The position numbers and the translations under genes were made by a program. A DNA stretch of 64,000 bases, from the NCBI GenBank assembly GCA_010909725.1, contig JAACMV010000023.1, forward strand, positions 1,116,001 to 1,180,000, written 5' to 3'. This document shows, piece after piece, positions 17,098 to 27,841 of this stretch. The first letter of the stretch is position 1. Each line of letters begins with the position of its first letter. The notes beneath the pieces are model-generated. The model worked only from the letters and a program-made list of their open reading frames with translations. It had not been told where the DNA came from and searched no databases. The stretch is from Picochlorum sp. 'celeri'. Lineage: Eukaryota > Chlorophyta > Trebouxiophyceae.

Positions 17098-18530
17098 TTA
17101 TTGAAATGTAACCTTGACACGAACCGGTGCCATGAGCTTGGTATCATTTATTGTAAACATTGCCCCAGAGGAGCCGACATGACCATTTCGTTCGCTACTT
17201 TCAGAGCTTGCTATCAAGTCCTTTAGTTTCTTGGGCAAGTTGTCTCGCGTCATGTGCTCCAACGCACCCCTCATGTACAGATTCATGTGACCATATGACA
17301 CTGATGGTGCCGATATGTACTCCTTCAGAGAAGGGTGCTCCAGCAATCCAGATACAAACTCTTCCAGAGTTATACTATGTGATACATTCATCCTGAGAGC
17401 AGGGGAGCAAACAATGCAGTCGGCACTCTTTTCATATGACGAGGTGAGGGTATATATTGAGTCTGTCCCAACATACATGAGCATGTTATCAAGCCCCAAA
17501 CTGCACATGGAGATAATCTTTAGGGTCTCTATAGTACACATTCCTGCTACTATTGCATTTGTCGAAGCTATTGCTGGAATAATGTTCTTCACAACGCCCA
17601 ACGTAAGCTGATACGTCACCCCTCCAATCCCATATTGTGCTGCTCGCTCACATGCCTTCTCATACACCCATGACACGTGATCAGGATTGTCCCCATCAAA
17701 CTCTTCATGAGGATGCTCATTCGGCCATTGAACAAGCTTGGCATATTCAATACAGTGCGGTGCCGAACGAGGCGTCTCTGCCAGTGTACACAGAGGATAC
17801 TTTACCTGTGGAGGAAACAACCACAGCGTGCACTCAAAGCATGGAGTGATTCCTGGTAACAGGACACGAACATGCCCTTTGAATCCTTCCGTCCCACCGT
17901 CTATGATGGGTTTTATCGTCGAAATCTCCGGAGCTCCATCATCATTGTATTCTAAAAACGAGCAGGCTACTGCATTCATATATCTTCTCGCCTCCAAGGA
18001 ATCCAACCCCAGCACAATCACATGATGATCTCTGTAAAAATCCAAAGGCTTTTCTTGAATAGTACATACATGAGGTGTTACCGTGACACCTTCGATTCTC
18101 TCCATAATGCGCGAAGCAGCTACAGTAGCTTTTGGCTTTCCAACATCATGCGGCCTGCATCCACAACAAACATGTGAGGTCAATGCTGCTCCTGTGCACC
18201 ATTGCTATTCACACGCACGTACCGGAATAAAAACTGCCTGTTGAGATTCGATACATCGATCGTATCCATATCAATGACATCGATATTCCCAAACCCAGTC
18301 AGTGCCAAGTCTTTCAAGAGCTCACACCCAAGTCCTCCAGCCCCGACAACAAGAATCCTGCACAAACAGCCGTCATAGCGTTGTTTATGTGTGCATTTAT
18401 ACCATGTATTCGTGACTTACCTGCAATCATGCCGAATAAAATCGAGAATTTCGGGTCCTGGTTCAAAGCCAGGACCAACGACATGTCCCGGCCTTTCCAA
18501 CAAATACTGCAAGCCCTGCCACTTTCCCAT
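17098..18530 (-). CDS. UBA3: NEDD8-activating enzyme E1 catalytic subunit UBA3
   Basis: Three exons, 18530-18421, 18357-18223 and 18154-17098, give 433 residues. Donors are CAG/GTAAGT and CCG/GTACGT, acceptors are both CAG, and introns are 63 and 68 nt. UBA3 adenylates NEDD8 with partner AXR1/APPBP1 and passes it through its Cys to UBC12, activating cullin-RING ligases. The N-terminus ([24 protein letters not shown]) and nucleotide-binding [20 protein letters not shown] are diagnostic, as are [14 protein letters not shown] and [12 protein letters not shown] in its variant [12 protein letters not shown]. The active-site region is [10 protein letters not shown] followed by [12 protein letters not shown], with the Cys of PLC the catalytic one. 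The adenylation-domain signature [12 protein letters not shown] and a C-terminal E2-binding ubiquitin-like fold complete it. Start chosen at ATG 18530 because upstream in-frame codons lack an ATG. Confidence 0.93.
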
Positions 18531-18708
18531 CTCCTCATACAGTGAGGTATCAAAGATATATCTATATATGTACGAGCGATTTGCTGCGATGCAAGAGCCA
18601 TCGCCTATTCTTTTTTTGATTTTTAATACAATTTATTAAGGAATATTTTTTCAAGAAAAATGAAAAAAAAAGCGTTAAAATTTTATCAATCTACCAATCA
18701 TCCTGATC

Positions 18709-20991
18709 CTAGTGAAAAAATAGATGCTCGAAAACATTCTTGCTCTTTTGCAGGCCAACTTTGGCACCTCTCGCGGTGGGTCTCCTCATGGGAACCTGTG
18801 CCAGAACAGCATGCCTCTCATTCACTGGAACGCCTTTATATGCCTTCCATAATGCTGCTGGGGTAGGGTATGCTTGAACGATTGAAGCACACACTTCTGG
18901 CCCGAGTCCAGGGACTTCATTCAGCATTTGGGCCCACATGTCCTGCAGTGTCATCAAGCCCTTTTCAAAGTTGGCACAGTGATTGAAGAATTCTGAGAAT
19001 GAGGGGCATCTTTCCACAGCAGCGCCACTTCGAGGTTGTACGCTTTGTGATTGATAAAACTGTGTGATGGATTGCGTCATATTCTTGTACAAGGACAGCG
19101 TCTGTGCCACATTCTTGGTGCGAATCACTCGAAACCCGTCAATTGTGCTGGTTTTTGCGCAAGCGGTGCAGACTAATTTATAGTCCGAAGAAGAAGATAA
19201 CAACTCCACTTGCCCCTCCACCAGGTAGTACAAATTGTTCAACCCACAATGCTTGAGTCTATACTTTTGATTGTGGTACCTTCCAGATTCTTTGATGGAC
19301 TGTATAAGATCTTCTACAGACTTTCTCTCCACAATGTAGTCCAAAATATATTCTTCGTTCATTCGACCTTTCCGTCTTGCAACCCATGCGACATCTCCCA
19401 CGGAAATGGTTCTAGTCTCCACAATGCAGCCCATCTGGCGAATCCTGTTCAGATGAGATTCCAGTGATTCGCCATTAGACCTGCTCGTAGCCGTTCTAAA
19501 GTATCTTTCTCTAATATCTACCAATAATACAACGTCGTATTCCTGCAGGAAGGACTGTCCTGGCGATAATGGCGGCAGACGAACCTTGCATGCATGCCCA
19601 TGCAGATCTTTCTGCTGTGTCACTTGAACATTGGCATCTCTCTCGCACATGATGGGCCGGGTTCTGCGACCAAGAGAACTTTGATTTGGAGCAAAATCAT
19701 TTGCAAGAAAAGACGGTTGGCTCGAGGATTCGGGTTCTAACGATGTGACCCTATCACTACGATTGATTGTCATCATTCTCCCGTCTTCACCACACTCCTC
19801 ATCCGAAGAAATCACATCAATCACATCACGATCATGAATGGATGCTTTCAGGGAAGAGAAGGGCTTCTCTCGCGTGCTCGTTGACGGCATGTCATGCCCA
19901 ACACGTTTGGAACTCTGCTTCATCTCCCAACGTTCCAAGAGCGACGAGTCCAGATCCATATCGGCATCCATACGTTGTTGTGGCGCATCTCGAGTAGCAC
20001 CATCGTGGACGGGAAGCCCGGGCTTTTCGTCGATTTTACCTCGGACCACAGCATCCATGTACAATCGCTCAGCCAAGACGGCACCATTTTCTGTCAGGCT
20101 AATCTTCTTCGGGTTTCCCCACGAATACGCCAGATTATGATTCACTAGAGACTTGAAAGAGGACCACCCATTATAAAAAGATCGTGTATACTTTGTCCCA
20201 GGCGCTGTGCTACCCTCTGAGAAGATTGGCTTGTTTGAAAGACAAGTAGCTTCTGCCACATGCATCAACTCGTCCTTTGTCAAATACTCTTGCCTGTTCA
20301 TTCCTTTTTGCTCAACATACAACATGATCAGAAACGCATAGTTCGCAGTCCCTATTTTGGGAACGTAGTCCTTTTTTGTCGTCACTCTCGACCTCTTTGC
20401 ATCAGGAGCATCCACCTCCACAGCGTGGCCCGTATTCGCCTTCTGCATCTTCTGAACAGCTGGTGGTACAATGCTAGATCCCGGATTCTTTACTGGCTTT
20501 GCAGCTCGCGGTGCAACACTCGCGACATTCCCACCGACCGACACAGGCATGGGCACCTGTCCCCCCTTCCCACGGCGACGATGCAAAGCCAACAATTGCT
20601 CCGCAGCACGCGTCCTATCCTGCCGAGACCGCCCAATATCAACTGCTGTCATAGAAGAAGAAGATGTGGAAGGGAAACGGAGCCCACTGTCCAATCGCCA
20701 CTTCCCTTCTTCAAACCTCACCAGCTCCTCCCCACTAGGCCTCTCTGGAGGGTACAACTGAAACAAACTGGAATCCACGATACCCGCCATCTTGGGACCA
20801 ACCCCCTTTACAAGCATGAAAGATTCCACATCAAACACTGGCAACGGATGGTCCCGCAGACTGTCCATGGCAACCTTGATATTCCGAGAGAAATTGCTCC
20901 ACCTCTGTTGTTGGTCGCCACCCTCCTCCTGTGGCTCCATCGGTGCACTCTGATATCTCTTACGAATCTCACTGCATCCCATATTGACCAT
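18709..20991 (-). CDS. MUS81: MUS81-like structure-specific endonuclease
   Basis: 760 residues from ATG 20991. MUS81 pairs with an EME1-type partner and cleaves 3' flaps, nicked Holliday junctions and stalled forks in the nucleus. An N-terminal helix-hairpin-helix (FMLVKGVGPKMAGIV) is followed by a basic linker, then a winged-helix region (NYAFLIMLYVEQKG, KKISLTENGAVLAERL). A long disordered stretch leads to the ERCC4 nuclease fold with VVLLVDIRERYF, SVGDVAWVARRKGR and the ERKxxxD motif VERKSVEDL. A C-terminal helix-hairpin-helix (LNEVPGLGPEVCASIVQ) follows. The catalytic residues appear intact. It lies 178 nt upstream of UBA3 on the same strand. Confidence 0.93.
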   Translation of the reverse strand: MVNMGCSEIRKRYQSAPMEPQEEGGDQQQRWSNFSRNIKVAMDSLRDHPLPVFDVESFMLVKGVGPKMAGIVDSSLFQLYPPERPSGEELVRFEEGKWRLDSGLRFPSTSSSSMTAVDIGRSRQDRTRAAEQLLALHRRRGKGGQVPMPVSVGGNVASVAPRAAKPVKNPGSSIVPPAVQKMQKANTGHAVEVDAPDAKRSRVTTKKDYVPKIGTANYAFLIMLYVEQKGMNRQEYLTKDELMHVAEATCLSNKPIFSEGSTAPGTKYTRSFYNGWSSFKSLVNHNLAYSWGNPKKISLTENGAVLAERLYMDAVVRGKIDEKPGLPVHDGATRDAPQQRMDADMDLDSSLLERWEMKQSSKRVGHDMPSTSTREKPFSSLKASIHDRDVIDVISSDEECGEDGRMMTINRSDRVTSLEPESSSQPSFLANDFAPNQSSLGRRTRPIMCERDANVQVTQQKDLHGHACKVRLPPLSPGQSFLQEYDVVLLVDIRERYFRTATSRSNGESLESHLNRIRQMGCIVETRTISVGDVAWVARRKGRMNEEYILDYIVERKSVEDLIQSIKESGRYHNQKYRLKHCGLNNLYYLVEGQVELLSSSSDYKLVCTACAKTSTIDGFRVIRTKNVAQTLSLYKNMTQSITQFYQSQSVQPRSGAAVERCPSFSEFFNHCANFEKGLMTLQDMWAQMLNEVPGLGPEVCASIVQAYPTPAALWKAYKGVPVNERHAVLAQVPMRRPTARGAKVGLQKSKNVFEHLFFH

Positions 20992-21492
20992 TAGAAGAAG
21001 AATCAATCATTAGAACCGCCTAAAAACCAAATCCAGCTCAACCTCAAGTGGTTGTTGAGCACGATTGATCTGTTCAGACAAGACAAACGCACACTAGGAA
21101 TGCATAGAGTATATTATTGGATGGAACAATGCATGAAAAACTATCAGGGAAGCATTCCACCGCCTGTGCAGCACTATCCGCTTCCTTTGCCAACCCGGCA
21201 AAGGGTTCCTTCTGGTGTCGTTTCGTTGCCATTGAGGAGAGAGAGAGCCTCAGTGCCTTCTACCACCAGTACATCTTCATTAATAATAACACTTGTAGTA
21301 CTGTATTACATCTGCGTAGGTAGCAATGCACCCAATCTGCTTCTTTTTCAAACATGAACAACAGTCTAGACTGCCAGATGCCATGGCATTGGTCCCCTTG
21401 AAATTGTCATAAGGGTTCTTGGACAGATGGCCACTCGCGCATTCTCTATACCATGGCTATTATAAGTTTCATCAGACATACCACTCTGTGTG
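20992..21492. other. Intergenic region
   Basis: 500 bp between divergent genes (MUS81 minus, 21493 plus). Short ORFs here are in several frames and none looks coding. No RNA gene recognised. Confidence 0.4.
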
Positions 21493-22106
21493 ATGACGAA
21501 TGATTATGTATGTATGACGACCACAATGGACCAGAATGTTGCCAAGAATTCTCTACCAGACACAGCCCCTAGGGGCTGTGTCCAGGGCGATGACCGACCA
21601 TCCAGCGATCGTTCATCATCACCTGAGAGAATTGAACGTGTACAGACTACCAAGAGGACGACTGAGAAACGGGGATCGTTCATTCCCAGAACATGTTTCA
21701 GGTGAGTTTGGCCCCACATTGATGATGGTTCCAGGGTGTGCGATACTCACCAGTGCCACCTACGTCTCGTAGCTTTTCACAAGAGATTATGACATCAAAG
21801 GAGACGATTGAACAAAAGTCGGTAGCAAACAAGAGTGGAGAACATCAAGCAAGAAGAACAAGGAGGAGAAGAGAGTCAAAACAACCACAAAAGTCCGGAG
21901 AAGATACCACCCCCGCTGGTTCCATATTTTCAGACACCACAAAGAAATACTTGAAGAGCAGTGGTCTGCATTCAGAGCGGATCGAGCGACTGTTGATGAA
22001 GTATTTGGGTCCACCCCAGGAAGCGGAGTCTACAACCCCATGCCCTTCGCCTCAGATTGATCAGTCGAAAACTGACACAGACTATGTGATGCATGAAGCA
22101 GTGTGA
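21493..22106 (+). CDS. Small basic orphan protein, two exons
   Basis: Exon 1 (21493-21701) ends at CAG/GTGAGT and exon 2 (21773-22106) begins after CTCGTAG. The phase is kept across the 71-nt intron, giving 180 residues. The product is hydrophilic, with a very basic stretch (HQARRTRRRRESKQPQK) followed by a predicted amphipathic helix (TTKKYLKSSGLHSERIERLL). It is likely a nuclear protein, but no domain is recognised. A 24-bp perfect palindrome (21559-21582) lies inside exon 1. Confidence 0.5.
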
Positions 22107-22358
22107 ATTAAAGCACCACCAATACCTCGGGGTCGACATGCATGTGTCCATACAGGGCTGCATCATCAATCAGCCTCTGACCTGGCATTCATTGATCCGT
22201 CCAAGACTTTCCACTTGAGGGACAGAAAGAGACTTCAAATCCATCTAGATCAAAACAGGGTATCTGTGTGGGTCCAATGCCTCTCATTTTCATTAGTTTC
22301 TGAATTACATACAGTAGAGATAGTCGTTGGATTGTAATAATAATAATAGAGTACTACC

Positions 22359-23306
22359 ATGGTATTCAACCTTTGCAAAGCCGCGTTTCTGTATACAGTC
22401 GTGGCCATGTGTTATATACACGCATCTGGACATGCAATAGAAAGAGGTATGGGTTGGGATGCATACTCGAGTATTGATGCGGGCAGTGGCTGATGGTATG
22501 GTTGATCATGCAGGGAGGAAGCTGCTCAAGGGAGGTGGTGGGTTGGGCTTGTCTGCTGGAGGCGTTGCATCTACTAGAGTGTCTTGTACAACGACTCCTG
22601 CAGCATATATTGCTTCAAATCCAGATCTTAGTATCTTTAATAGTGCATTGGAATCTGTTGGGCTGTCTACATCTCTGAATTCGTACTATTCTGCGTACAC
22701 AATCTTTGCTCCAACAAATGCTGCATTTACACGCCTGCTCAGTCAGGAGGATACAACGTTGGAGGCACTGCAGACAACGAATCAGGGCACTTTGGACTTG
22801 GTACGTTGATATATTGCAGACACGGATGGAATCCTATATATATTAAAGAATATAATATTATCCTGCCTCGGGTCTCACCTAGAATGTGTTCAACCATGAT
22901 GCAGATTCTCAAAAACCATATTATTCCTGGTGATGCTTTGACAGTCTCGGATTTCTCCGTTGGAAGTACATATGCGACGATGAACCAGGGAGAGAATATT
23001 CAGCTGGCATCATCCTTGAACCCAATCATTGTGCAGGCAGACATTGAGACATGTGCTTCTGTCATTCACATTGTGGATATTGTCTTGGTCCCAGACTTTG
23101 TATCCATACCCGCAACAGCTGCTGCATCAGGATCAACGACACCAGGTTCTTCTAGTACTGGTAGTACTGCTGCCACGGGGGGCTCGAGCCTCGATGTCAC
23201 CAATGTCAATGTCAATGGAAACGCCGGAGGGGGGTCATTCACCTCTGCCTCTGGAAGCTTTGGAGGGGGGGCCTTCGATTTCAGCGCCATAAATATTGCA
23301 GGATAA
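22359..23306 (+). CDS. Secreted fasciclin (FAS1) domain protein
   Basis: Three exons: 22359-22446, 22514-22800 and 22905-23306, giving 258 residues. Donors are GAG/GTATGG and TTG/GTACGT, acceptors CATGCAG and GATGCAG; an alternative acceptor at 22486 is also in frame but would make a 40-nt intron. The N-terminus is a signal peptide (CKAAFLYTVVAMCYIHASGH). One FAS1 domain follows: H1-like YTIFAPTNAAFTRLL, the H-box-like KNHIIPGDAL, and VIHIVDIVLVPDF at its end. The C-terminal ~60 residues are Ser/Thr/Gly-rich without a GPI-type hydrophobic tail. FAS1 proteins act in cell-surface adhesion and wall matrix. It converges with eIF3j with 9 nt between stops. Confidence 0.85.
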
Positions 23307-23315
23307 ATACTACTC

Positions 23316-24114
23316 TTACATGAAATCAAAATCGTCTTCTAATGCATCATCGTATACGTAATCGTCCAATCCAGCAGAACCTCCACCCTTGCCCACATTC
23401 AACGTTGCCTTCTTTAATGTCTTCTTGCCTGCATTAACCACCTTTTCAGCCTTGAGCCTCTCAGATCGGATACCAGACACGCATGTCTCGATATCCTTTA
23501 CATCAGACGCAGCCATCCCGTGCAAAGACGCATGCAACAGAGATTTAATGGCTGCCTTGTAATTGCCAGCCTTGGCCTGGGCATGAGGCAGCAGATATTT
23601 GGCTGCGATTAACTTTCCTAGTTCCTCGAATTCTGCGCTAGATTTTGGAATGAAACCTTCCAGCTCCCTAGAACTTCCAAATAATTCCATTGTCGCAGCA
23701 TAATCTGCCTCTTCCACCAATCGCTGCTGCCTCAACTTCTCAGCCAGTGGGTCGTCAAGTGGACCTTCGTCAACGACCTTTTGAACCCCTTTGCTTTCGT
23801 CATACTTGGACACCTTTGGCTTTGGCTACACACAGAATGCATACATAGTGTTATTTTCACACGGAAGCCCGAGCATTCAAACGCAATGCACGTCCAAATC
23901 CCATCCACCGCCATCAATTGTAAGAGAAAAGACACCCATTCCAGTATGTATTCCGTACCGCTTTGCTCTCTGGAACAGTTCCCTTCCATTTTGGCTCCTC
24001 CTGTTCCGCATCCTCGTCCGCAAATTGGTCCTCAGCCTTTGCTGCCACGACTGGCACAACTGGCGTTGGAATAACGGCGTCGTCGTCGTCCCAGTCTTCC
24101 CAAGAGTCACCCAT
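23316..24114 (-). CDS. Translation initiation factor eIF3 subunit J
   Basis: Two exons, 24114-23959 and 23825-23316, joined in phase 0 across a 133-nt intron (GCG/GTACGG to TGTAG), giving 221 residues. eIF3j (yeast Hcr1) loosely binds eIF3 and the 40S decoding centre and helps subunit recruitment and recycling. The start MGDSWEDWDDDDAVIP is the acidic Trp-containing N-terminus that contacts eIF3b. The central helix contains LAEKLRQQRLVEEADYAATMELFG, and FIPKSSAEFEELGKLI is the conserved core. The C-terminus is acidic (DDALEDDFDFM). The stop codon TAA is itself part of a TGTAA motif (23316-23320 on the minus strand). Confidence 0.92.
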
Positions 24115-24834
24115 TGTCTTTTTTTCTGTTTTTTATAATGCTATAGGACAGAGATTGTGCCTCAGCACTAACCTACACGCATCAAGAGGAGATTGCAAAA
24201 ACGTATCCCATCAAGCAGATGCTTTCATGGGAGATCTCCACAGACAGCGCTCGCGTCCATCCTGGACACCGTCGTGTCGGCCTGAAACAGTCGCATGAGT
24301 ATCAGGACGCCCTTCCTGCACTGCTATTCGCATATAGTCTCAAGAATTTTTCCATGGAAACTTGATATCGTCGTTGGGACAGCCTGACACTGCAATACGA
24401 AGCGATTCAAGGGAGTGAGATTGGACTGGCTTTCGACAAAGCCTATGGTGTTACAGGTACGGGTATGGGGTTGGATACATCAAATAAAATGTATAGATAA
24501 GGTTCTCTCATGGGAGTGGGGAGAGGTGCTCTCTATTGTGCATACGTCTTCGACAACCTCGTCAGAAATGTTCAAAGTTTCGACTCTTGGGGGTGGTGTG
24601 AGGGCATTTGTCGATTGTGTGTGTATATATGCGATACTAAGTGCGAAGAGTATGTTTTAAGAGGGGCAGGCAGGGTTTTCACCGCGGAATGGAGTGGGTT
24701 TGGGACTGGAACTTCATGTTCTTTCTCGCTCGTTGTATGATGGTCTGGATGTACATGTGTGCAGGTTATATATCAGAGTAATTTATATAGAGAGAAAGAG
24801 AACACAGACTCGTAGTGTTGTCGCTCGGTGAGGA
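24115..24834. other. Intergenic region between eIF3j and CNOT2
   Basis: 720 bp between divergent starts, the longest clean promoter-type interval in the window. Short ORFs at 24415-24660 and 24510-24740 have no recognisable content. No tRNA or other RNA gene seen. Confidence 0.4.
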
Positions 24835-26193
24835 ATGAGTCTACATCAGACCTCTGGGGGAGGTGGGATGGATGCGAGATTCTCGTCGTACCAGCAACAG
24901 AATGGTCCGTATTCGACAGGTTCAGGGGCAGGGATGCAGGGTATGCCAGGGGTGGGCGGGTCTCTCGCCGGCCATGGCAGGCAAGGTGCTCCAGGTGGGA
25001 TTGGCGGAATGCACATGAGGGGGGGTTCTTCTGGGTCTGTGGTGCAGCCTCATATGCAATCCATGGGCGCGAATAGAATAGGGAGTCAGCAGCATTATGT
25101 TCAGGGCCAGGGAAGTGTAGCGAGAGGTCCTCCACCATCGACTGGGTATGCAACGTCACCAAATGTTGGCAGGAGTCCCACGTCGTACCAACAGCAGCAG
25201 CAAGGGGCTTTGGGCGGCGGATACCCTGGTGGTCGAACTGGTGGACCTAGTGGTGGATTTATCCCTCCATCTGGAGATTTGCTTTCCATGCTCAACAACA
25301 CGGGTAGTAATGGGACAGCTGGGCAGCAACAACAGTATCCACGGGAAGATGGTCCTGCTCTGTCAATGTCAGATTTTCCTTCTCTGGGAGGAGCGAGTAG
25401 TACTGGACAACAGCAACGAAGTGTGGCTCAGGAGCAAGGGACGGATGCGGTAGGGGTGTTGTTGGGAGGAGGGAGAGGGTTGTCACAGTCCCCAACATTT
25501 GGAGAGGAGGATTTTCCAGCTCTTCCTGGAGCACCTGGCAACAGACCGCAGCGGGTGGTCCAAAGACCTCCTGCTCAATCGTTGAATGTTGATCAGAGTA
25601 AAATAAATGCTCCAGCAGTGCATAAAGCTGGAGCTATGCCTGGTGTTGCTCAGCCCCCATCTCCTGGAGATCGGTATGGGCTGTTAGGGTTATTGAACGT
25701 GATTCGTATGTCAGATCCAGATTTGACGACATTAGCGCTCGGAACAGATCTTACGACATTGGGCCTGAATTTGAATTCCCCCGAGCCACTGTGGAAGACA
25801 TTTGTCTCCCCATGGGCTGAGGGACCATCAAAACAAGAAGTGGACCCAAGGATACCAGATTCGTATATTGCTTCGTCATTGCAGATGACTCGGGAACATT
25901 GGTATCATTTAAAACCTGATACACTGTTTTATATTTTCTATGGTACACCTGGAGAAGAAAGTCAGATACGAGCAGGTGCAGAATTGTCTCGGAGGGGGTG
26001 GATGTATCACAAGGAACTCAAGTCGTGGATCACGCGAGTTCCCAACACCAAGCCTGACCAGAAAACGGACAGGGTGGAGATTGGGTCGTTTCTTGTGTTT
26101 GATGTGCTGAATTGGGAAATCATCAGGAAGGATGGCTTTACGCTGTCATTGGATGCTCTGGAATCAAAAGCAAAAATTGAAGAGGCGCTTTAA
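24835..26193 (+). CDS. CCR4-NOT complex subunit 2 (NOT2/CNOT2)
   Basis: 452 residues from ATG 24835, intron-free. NOT2 is a scaffold of the CCR4-NOT deadenylase complex. The first ~270 residues are Gly/Gln/Ser/Pro-rich and disordered, containing two short FP(S/A)L motifs: SMSDFPSLGG and EEDFPALPG, the kind seen in NOT2 N-termini. Residues about 280-445 are the conserved NOT-box domain (YGLLGLLNVIRMSDPDLTTL, GTDLTTLGLNLNS, YIASSLQMTREHWYHLKPDTLFYIFY, WMYHKELKSWITR). A TGTAA motif follows at 26248-26252. It converges with the zinc-finger gene. Confidence 0.93.
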   Translation: MSLHQTSGGGGMDARFSSYQQQNGPYSTGSGAGMQGMPGVGGSLAGHGRQGAPGGIGGMHMRGGSSGSVVQPHMQSMGANRIGSQQHYVQGQGSVARGPPPSTGYATSPNVGRSPTSYQQQQQGALGGGYPGGRTGGPSGGFIPPSGDLLSMLNNTGSNGTAGQQQQYPREDGPALSMSDFPSLGGASSTGQQQRSVAQEQGTDAVGVLLGGGRGLSQSPTFGEEDFPALPGAPGNRPQRVVQRPPAQSLNVDQSKINAPAVHKAGAMPGVAQPPSPGDRYGLLGLLNVIRMSDPDLTTLALGTDLTTLGLNLNSPEPLWKTFVSPWAEGPSKQEVDPRIPDSYIASSLQMTREHWYHLKPDTLFYIFYGTPGEESQIRAGAELSRRGWMYHKELKSWITRVPNTKPDQKTDRVEIGSFLVFDVLNWEIIRKDGFTLSLDALESKAKIEEAL

Positions 26194-26263
26194 GAGTACT
26201 AGAACTCGTTTCTTATAATGATGACAAGGTAAATAATATGAGAAAATTGTAAGTATAATACAT

Positions 26264-27841
26264 TCACTCGAGGCGCTGTGCTATTTCTGAAAGGCCAACC
26301 TTCAAGACACCTTCCTTGTGTCCCTTCAACTCGAGACAATGCTGAATTGATTGAACATCACTGAAGCATTCCGTCGAACTTTCTGTCATTCGTACAATAG
26401 CACCTTCTTCGCCTGCAATTAAAGCAGCACATTTCAGCCAAAAATACAAAGCACCATGGCGATCTTCTCCGACTGGTAGGAGCCTAGCACAGGGATCTGA
26501 CTGAAAGTACTGTTGCTGGCATGTCGCCCATCGTAGTCTCGCTTTGGTATCCTCTGATATCGAATTGATTGCATTTTCTCGGGCAATACTGACAATATCC
26601 TTTTGTTTTTCTGACGAGAGATTATTCATGTGATTTGATGAGATCAAGTTGGCAATGTAATTTTGCAGGTATTCCTCTTGCTCTTGCTTCATCTGTGCCT
26701 TTATCTTGTTGACGTATTTCTTCCTACGCTCCACGATATCCTCTGTATCTTCAACACGCTCCTCAATAATATGTACGAGTGGTCCACATGCAAGAGATTC
26801 ATGCACCACATCCGAGATAATGTCAAGCTTTTGAGAAATGCTCAAGGACCAGAAGGAAGTACCCTTCGAGGCAGTCCTCGCACTCTTGCGCCGAGTACTG
26901 GAGTCGTCCTGACCTTTGTTCATGTATTTTTTCACCGACCACAGGTCCCATGAGGTCTCCTCCTCATTGTCATTTCCATACCAATCGCATATAATGGTCT
27001 TGAGTTGTGCCATGGCATTATCAAGAACAGGGGCATTTGCGTTGCTCTTATGCTCGGACACAATTTCCTGAGCAAGCCTTGAAAGGTCGCATGCTCTCAT
27101 GCCGAGAGCTTCTTCACCAAACGTGGCAAAAAATTCCAAAATACACAACAATGTGTCTTCCTGAATCACTTGAGGAATATCCAAGGCCTTCCCACCACGC
27201 TTGGCACCATACATTTTGAGTTTTACCGGCTCTGGCATCTTTTTAAACCTCTTACTCAGTCTTGCATCATCCATGCCTGAAAAATCTCGCGCCGACCGAA
27301 TGGGCAATGATGATGCTCTGATTTTCTTTCCTGTGCCATTCTCTGTTGCCACTGCATCGACTGTAGTCTGACGCGCTGGCTCATCCACCTTTGTTGTAAT
27401 ATTTGGATTCTTCTCTAGCAACTGAGATACACTCCCAAACCCTGCCTTTTTAGCAATATTTGTGAGAATACCTGTTGCCTTCAAACCCTGCTTCTTTCGA
27501 CAAAAGCTGCAGTTGCATATATTTCTACACTTTGGACATTTCCACTTCTTCAGCTTTCTCACAACATCTACAACCTCGTTATATCGGTTCAACAGGCACC
27601 GCGGGCAAAAATTGAGATTACATGTGGCCTCTTTGCAAGGAGCCTTCACCTCGACCGTTTTCTGGCGACACTGGTGACACGTTGTACCATTCTCACTATC
27701 ATATATCCTACCTCCTTGATGGCGGATCCCAGGTTCTGAGTTCCTCTTTTTCAATCCAACCTTTAAAATCTGCTGTTTCTTCTTTCCAGTTGTCGCCACC
27801 TTGGAAACCCCCTTCTTCTTAGAGACGAGTCTTTTCTTCAT
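26264..27841 (-). CDS. CDCA7-type zf-4CXXC_R1 zinc finger with DDT domain
   Basis: 525 residues from ATG 27841. A Lys-rich N-terminus precedes a Cys-rich finger at about residues 55-150: TCHQCRQKT, CPRCLLNRYNE, WKCPKCRNICNCSFCRKKQG and ATGILTNIAKKAGFGSV. This is the zf-4CXXC_R1 domain of CDCA7, the protein that recruits the HELLS/DDM1 remodeller to hemimethylated DNA in vertebrates. A DDT-like region (VIQEDTLLCILEFFATFGEEAL) follows at about 215-290, as in the plant class. The last 150 residues resemble WHIM-type segments (GEDRHGALYFWL). The Gly of CRGICN in animal CDCA7 is Asn here, so hemimethyl-CpG binding may differ. Nuclear chromatin factor; partner inferred. Confidence 0.88.
   Translation of the reverse strand: MKKRLVSKKKGVSKVATTGKKKQQILKVGLKKRNSEPGIRHQGGRIYDSENGTTCHQCRQKTVEVKAPCKEATCNLNFCPRCLLNRYNEVVDVVRKLKKWKCPKCRNICNCSFCRKKQGLKATGILTNIAKKAGFGSVSQLLEKNPNITTKVDEPARQTTVDAVATENGTGKKIRASSLPIRSARDFSGMDDARLSKRFKKMPEPVKLKMYGAKRGGKALDIPQVIQEDTLLCILEFFATFGEEALGMRACDLSRLAQEIVSEHKSNANAPVLDNAMAQLKTIICDWYGNDNEEETSWDLWSVKKYMNKGQDDSSTRRKSARTASKGTSFWSLSISQKLDIISDVVHESLACGPLVHIIEERVEDTEDIVERRKKYVNKIKAQMKQEQEEYLQNYIANLISSNHMNNLSSEKQKDIVSIARENAINSISEDTKARLRWATCQQQYFQSDPCARLLPVGEDRHGALYFWLKCAALIAGEEGAIVRMTESSTECFSDVQSIQHCLELKGHKEGVLKVGLSEIAQRLE

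Noticed and set aside
20260..20994. 244-codon plus-strand frame opposite MUS81
   Set aside because: Antisense shadow of the MUS81 coding sequence with no domain of its own.
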